From: Nitrospirota bacterium
Lineage (GTDB): Bacteria > Nitrospirota_A > Leptospirillia > Leptospirillales > Leptospirillaceae
Reading direction: 5' to 3'
Assembly (NCBI GenBank): GCA_021802325.1
Contig: JAKAAM010000002.1
Location: 1 to 43,247 of the forward strand
Length of the DNA stretch: 43,247 nucleotides
The translations under genes were made by a program, and so were the position numbers. Under the pieces are notes generated by a model. The model was not told where the DNA came from, did no database searches, and worked only from the letters and a program-made list of their open reading frames with translations. This document shows positions 40,581-43,247 of this stretch, piece after piece (within the stretch, counting starts at the first letter, position 1; the number at the start of each line of letters is the position of its first letter).

Positions 40581-41444
40581 TTACTTCTTGGCTTTCTTTG
40601 CGGTGTCGATGGAGTCGAGGTAGGCCTTGGCCTCATCGGAGATGATCTCCATGAACCCGTAACGCTTGGCTTCGATATCCCGGGCATCATCGAGCACCTT
40701 GGGTGTCGGGATGGCGTACTCGATGTTGCAGGAGGTGTAGGCCTGAATGAAGGTCGGACCCACTTCGCGGGCGATTAAAACCGCCTTGCGGACAACGGAG
40801 GCGACCCGGGTCGGATTGGTGGGGGTCAGCCGGGCGATGTAAGCCACTCCGGAGGTCTGGGCCAGGCCGATCATGTCCATCTTTTCAAACATTTTGCCCT
40901 TGGGGGCCATCTTGAGGAGGGCCCCTCTTTCGGTCATGCCGCTTTCCTGGCCTCCCGTATTCCCGTAGACCTCGTTGTCGAGCATGATGGTCGTGAAGCG
41001 CTCCTTGCGGAACCAGGAATGCATGACGGCACTGAATCCGATATCAGCCAATCCGCCGTCGCCAGCCATGACGACCACATCCTTGGCCTGATCCTTGAAC
41101 CGGACTTCGAGGCCGCGCTTCAAGCCTGAGGCCACGGCATTGGTATCTCCGTAGTTTCCGTAGATGAAGGGAATGGAGGTCTGGGTCAGTGCCAGACGTC
41201 CGCATCCGGCCGTTCCGATCAGAACGGTGTGTTCCGGATTGGGGAGTCCGACCATGGTCAAACGGATGAACAGGGTCATCGCGCATCCGGCACACATGGG
41301 GTGCTCTTCGAGGACCTCCTTGAAGGAGCCCATCTCCGACACTTTCTTCTGTTTCCCGTAAGGACCGCGCTCAACGAGATCGAGGTACTCCTTGGTCATG
41401 TACTTTTCCCATCCGGGAGTGATCGAGATATTCTTAACGCTCAT
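40581..41444 (-). CDS. 2-oxoacid:ferredoxin oxidoreductase, beta (TPP) subunit
   Basis: The 287-aa catalytic subunit binds thiamine diphosphate (GDGGLADIG at 128-136 and LDNEVYGNTGGQ near 155) and one [4Fe-4S] cluster, with cysteines C51, C54, C81 and C239 (CAGC, GTAGCG, TSCNIE). It catalyses oxidation of a 2-oxoacid to acyl-CoA or the reverse carboxylation. Whether pyruvate or 2-oxoglutarate is the substrate cannot be read with certainty. I start at ATG 41442-41444 with GGAG 6 nt upstream rather than at 41456. It follows alpha after 96 nt that contain a strong hairpin. Confidence 0.94.
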   Translation of the reverse strand: MSVKNISITPGWEKYMTKEYLDLVERGPYGKQKKVSEMGSFKEVLEEHPMCAGCAMTLFIRLTMVGLPNPEHTVLIGTAGCGRLALTQTSIPFIYGNYGDTNAVASGLKRGLEVRFKDQAKDVVVMAGDGGLADIGFSAVMHSWFRKERFTTIMLDNEVYGNTGGQESGMTERGALLKMAPKGKMFEKMDMIGLAQTSGVAYIARLTPTNPTRVASVVRKAVLIAREVGPTFIQAYTSCNIEYAIPTPKVLDDARDIEAKRYGFMEIISDEAKAYLDSIDTAKKAKK

Positions 41445-41502
41445 GGCGGGCTCCAATATAGTTCTTGTTATACGTCAATATGTTTCGTCAATGAACTCTG
41501 AA

Positions 41503-41522
41503 CTCCTGCCTGCTGGCAGGAG
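41503..41522 (-). other. Hairpin between the alpha and beta genes
   Basis: CTCCTGCC and GGCAGGAG form a perfect 8-bp stem with a 4-nt loop, 18 nt past the alpha stop. No U-run follows, so it is unlikely to terminate fully. It could shield the alpha mRNA 3' end or mark a processing site that sets the alpha:beta ratio. Downstream, TTGACG occurs twice, 13 nt apart (complement of 41473-41478 and 41486-41491). Confidence 0.5.
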
Positions 41523-41540
41523 GCGAAGCTGTCGGTCTTC

Positions 41541-42779
41541 TCAGAAAACAAATTTCTTTTCCGGGAAGATCGTCTGGAGAATCATCTCCGTGGGCATCGA
41601 CATCCCGCCGTAGACTCTGGGGCCGGCCACGATTTCCGCCTTGCTGTGGCCGTAAAGGGCCGTCACGATCTCGCGGTGAAGCCATCCCATGTAGTTGAAT
41701 TCCGGAACGATGATCCTCTTCGCGTGCTTGCAGGCCGCGCGAAGTTCGGGGGTCGGGAAGGGCCGGATGGAGCGGACCTTGATGAGTCCGACCTTGGTAT
41801 TGTGCTCTTCCTCCGCCTGCCGGACGGCTTCGCGGGACTGGGAGACGGCGCTTCCAGAGGCGATAAGCATGATTTCCGCGTCGGGGTTCACAACCTCGAT
41901 CAATCCGCCCATGTATTTGTTGATGTAGCGTCTGGCCCGTTCATTGGCCGCCCAGACCTCCTGCTGCCAGGAGGCATGGACCTGGTAGCTGATGAAGTTG
42001 CTCTTCTGGATGGGCGCATCGCGCGAGAGCCTTGCCGGCGGATTTTCATTGTCCATTGCCGGAACGGCTTCCGCATAGGGATCTCTCGGAGGAAGCTTGA
42101 TGTCCTTCGAGGGAAGGCTGACATACCCTCTGGCGTGGGTCACGAAGAATCCGTCGACGGCCACGGCCACCGGAAGTGTGATTTCGGGGCGCTCCGAAAT
42201 GATGAAGGCCTTCATGGTGTAGTCGAAAAAGTCCTGCTGATTCTCTCCGTGGAACAGGATGATTCCGCAGTTCAGGAGATAGGCGAGCTCGACGTTGTCC
42301 GGCTGGATGGCCAGGGGGGCATTCACCACCCGGCACATGATGAGGAGGACAGCCGGAATGCGTCCGCCAGGCCAGGAGGCGATCACTTCCATTCCCCTCA
42401 TGAGGCCCGGTCCCGCTGTGGCGGTCATGGAGCGGGCTCCCGCCCGGGAAGAGCCGGCGATCGCGGACATCACCCCGATCTCTTCCTCTCCGCGGTAGTA
42501 TTCCTTGACATATCCTTCGGCCCAGAGGGAACCGACCTGCTGCATGGTTTCGCTCTGGGGGGTGATGGGGTAGGAGATGGCGACATCGACATTGGAGCGG
42601 CGGATGGCTTCCTTTGCCGCTTCCGAGCCGGTTATGAAGGCCCGTTCCCGGGGGGCTTCGAAGAACATGTATTCGGGGGTCACGACCTTCTGGCGGTCCC
42701 CTGCGGTCAACTCCACCGCATCCTTCGTCTCCGCCGGCTTTTCTGCCGTGACATCCTTGACTCCTGCCGAATCAGACAT
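41541..42779 (-). CDS. 2-oxoacid:ferredoxin oxidoreductase, alpha subunit
   Basis: The 412-aa alpha subunit of a four-subunit enzyme. After a charged 45-residue N-terminal extension come ITGSEAAKEAIRRSNVDVAISYPITPQSETMQ (domain I, with the YPITPQSE motif), FMSAIAGSS-like VMSAIAGSSRAGARSMTATAGPGLMRG and the C-terminal domain III, IMLIASGSAVSQSREAV and VRSIRPFP. In reductive-TCA autotrophs such enzymes carboxylate acetyl-CoA or succinyl-CoA using reduced ferredoxin. AAGGAG lies 7 nt before the ATG. First gene of alpha-beta-gamma-delta; its leader is described separately. Confidence 0.94.
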   Translation of the reverse strand: MSDSAGVKDVTAEKPAETKDAVELTAGDRQKVVTPEYMFFEAPRERAFITGSEAAKEAIRRSNVDVAISYPITPQSETMQQVGSLWAEGYVKEYYRGEEEIGVMSAIAGSSRAGARSMTATAGPGLMRGMEVIASWPGGRIPAVLLIMCRVVNAPLAIQPDNVELAYLLNCGIILFHGENQQDFFDYTMKAFIISERPEITLPVAVAVDGFFVTHARGYVSLPSKDIKLPPRDPYAEAVPAMDNENPPARLSRDAPIQKSNFISYQVHASWQQEVWAANERARRYINKYMGGLIEVVNPDAEIMLIASGSAVSQSREAVRQAEEEHNTKVGLIKVRSIRPFPTPELRAACKHAKRIIVPEFNYMGWLHREIVTALYGHSKAEIVAGPRVYGGMSMPTEMILQTIFPEKKFVF

Positions 42780-42850
42780 TGAAAGACTCCTTAGGTGAGG
42801 AAAGTTGTATAAAAATGCCGGAAAAATAATAAAGACGATCCTTCCGACAG

Positions 42851-42904
42851 GTCCAGAGGCTGGACGCTTGCGGTCCGGGCAGCTCCGCTTCCCTGTGTAC
42901 GGAC
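42851..42904 (-). promoter_or_regulatory. Hairpin-rich leader of the oxidoreductase operon
   Basis: The 222-nt gap 42780-43001 holds no convincing gene. Reading toward alpha, three hairpins follow each other: GTCCG/CGGAC (42873-42877 with 42900-42904), CGC-AA-GCG (42865-42872) and GTCCAG-CCT-CTGGAC (42851-42865, sharing one base), then an AU-rich stretch. A possible promoter lies upstream (TTGACT or TTGATT near 42974-42984, with -10 candidates near 42950-42963), but the -10 match is poor. No known riboswitch class was recognised. Confidence 0.35.
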
Positions 42905-43001
42905 GCAGGAGGCAGAGAGGTAGCCCGACTTCGAATCATTCCCGAATTCCCAATACACTATCATCAGTTTCCGAATCAAGTCAAACGGAACAGGGCAGGC
43001 A

Positions 43002-43247
43002 TTACTCAGCGTGTTCGTCCAGACCGGCTGCCAGCTCATGGCGAAATTCCTCTGGTATGTTGACCGAACGTGTCTCATCCCATTTCCAGTCGGGCCGGTT
43101 GGTCGAGGCACTTTTTTTGAGCTGTTCGACGTGGTCCCGCCCTTCGGGGGTGTGGCCCCAGGGTGTGACGGATCCTGCTCCAATTTCCTTTTCAAGACGC
43201 TCCAAAAGAGCTTCGAAAAGCGACGGATCTCCCACGTCGAAGGGGTC
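43002..43247 (-). CDS. Unidentified protein, C-terminal end (cut by window edge)
   Basis: An open frame of 81 codons running from the window edge to a TAA at 43002-43004. The visible C-terminus is acidic and hydrophilic, with SLFEALLERLEKEIG, VTPWGHTPEGRDHVEQLKK and IPEEFRHELAAGLDEH. A GTG at 43233-43235 could be a start, but the frame stays open beyond it, so the gene probably begins outside. No domain recognised. Its place upstream of the alpha gene on the same strand would suit a small accessory (epsilon-type) subunit of the oxidoreductase, which is speculation. Confidence 0.5.
   Translation of the reverse strand, partial: DPFDVGDPSLFEALLERLEKEIGAGSVTPWGHTPEGRDHVEQLKKSASTNRPDWKWDETRSVNIPEEFRHELAAGLDEHAE

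Noticed and set aside
42791..43195. 134-codon open frame on minus between the fragment gene and alpha
   Set aside because: It overlaps the better-looking C-terminal frame at 43002-43247, crosses the hairpin-rich leader and has no protein-like pattern.
1..43247. CRISPR arrays, insertion sequences, prophage, integrases, toxin-antitoxin or defence genes
   Set aside because: No regularly spaced repeats, transposase motifs, terminal inverted repeats or defence domains were seen; nearly all sequence is accounted for by core genes.

Overview
The window looks like a chromosomal segment of a Gram-negative, autotrophic bacterium. It encodes a four-subunit 2-oxoacid:ferredoxin oxidoreductase of the kind used in the reductive TCA cycle, an exported mono-haem c-type cytochrome, an outer-membrane barrel protein, LspA, a bactofilin and a partial anaerobic-type cobalamin cluster. 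This mix, the moderately high GC and the gene orders fit the Nitrospirota, and Leptospirillum is my best guess. That assignment is inference from gene content, not from a database match. I saw no insertion sequence, prophage, integrase or CRISPR array. This is core chromosome, densely packed and heavily translationally coupled.

Layout. (1) 1-8.6 kb, minus strand: one long unit, rho-rpmE-prfA-prmC-murA-hisG-hisD-hisC-hisB (hisB is cut by the window edge). It has a clear sigma70-type promoter at 8616-8644 and a roughly 440-nt leader. (2) 8.7-9.5 kb, minus: a c-type cytochrome gene with its own strong promoter, a structured leader and a terminator. (3) 9.5-14.9 kb: trmI (plus) converges on a nitrilase-family gene (minus); then come an outer-membrane protein, a VOC protein, a polyprenyl diphosphate synthase and a DUF1015 protein (plus). 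(4) 14.9-20.3 kb, minus: ileS, lspA, a TPR protein and rluD. (5) tRNA-Val(CAC) on plus at 20.37 kb. (6) 20.5-31.05 kb, minus: the classic origin-proximal set rplI, rpmH, rnpA, yidD, yidC, mnmE, mnmG, rsmG, parS, parA, parB, followed by bactofilin, mnmA and a DEDDh exonuclease. No dnaA or DnaA-box cluster is visible. (7) 31.15-36.7 kb, plus: cbiD-cbiE-cbiT-cbiG-cbiH-cobO-def, almost all joined by ATGA-type overlaps. (8) 36.7-39.4 kb, minus: a thioredoxin-like secreted protein, prmA and pyrF. (9) 39.5-43.2 kb, minus: the oxidoreductase alpha-beta-gamma-delta operon, ending in a textbook terminator, with the 3' end of an unidentified gene upstream.

Functional links. prfA is encoded beside the methyltransferase (prmC) that modifies its GGQ glutamine. 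rnpA, yidD and yidC form the usual RNA-processing and membrane-insertion cluster. mnmE, mnmG and mnmA together supply both modifications of tRNA wobble U34. ParA, ParB and a perfect parS lie together with a bactofilin, which suggests origin segregation linked to a polymer scaffold. Cobalamin and ferredoxin-oxidoreductase genes fit an autotrophic, low-potential metabolism.

Most notable observations: hisG and lspA appear to lack any AUG/GUG/UUG start that includes their conserved N-termini. Each has a Shine-Dalgarno-like sequence spaced for an AUA or AUC codon. trmI and the prenyl synthase look leaderless. The cytochrome leader folds on paper into a three-helix element ending in a U-run. MnmE, CbiE and IleRS carry unusual changes in signature motifs.
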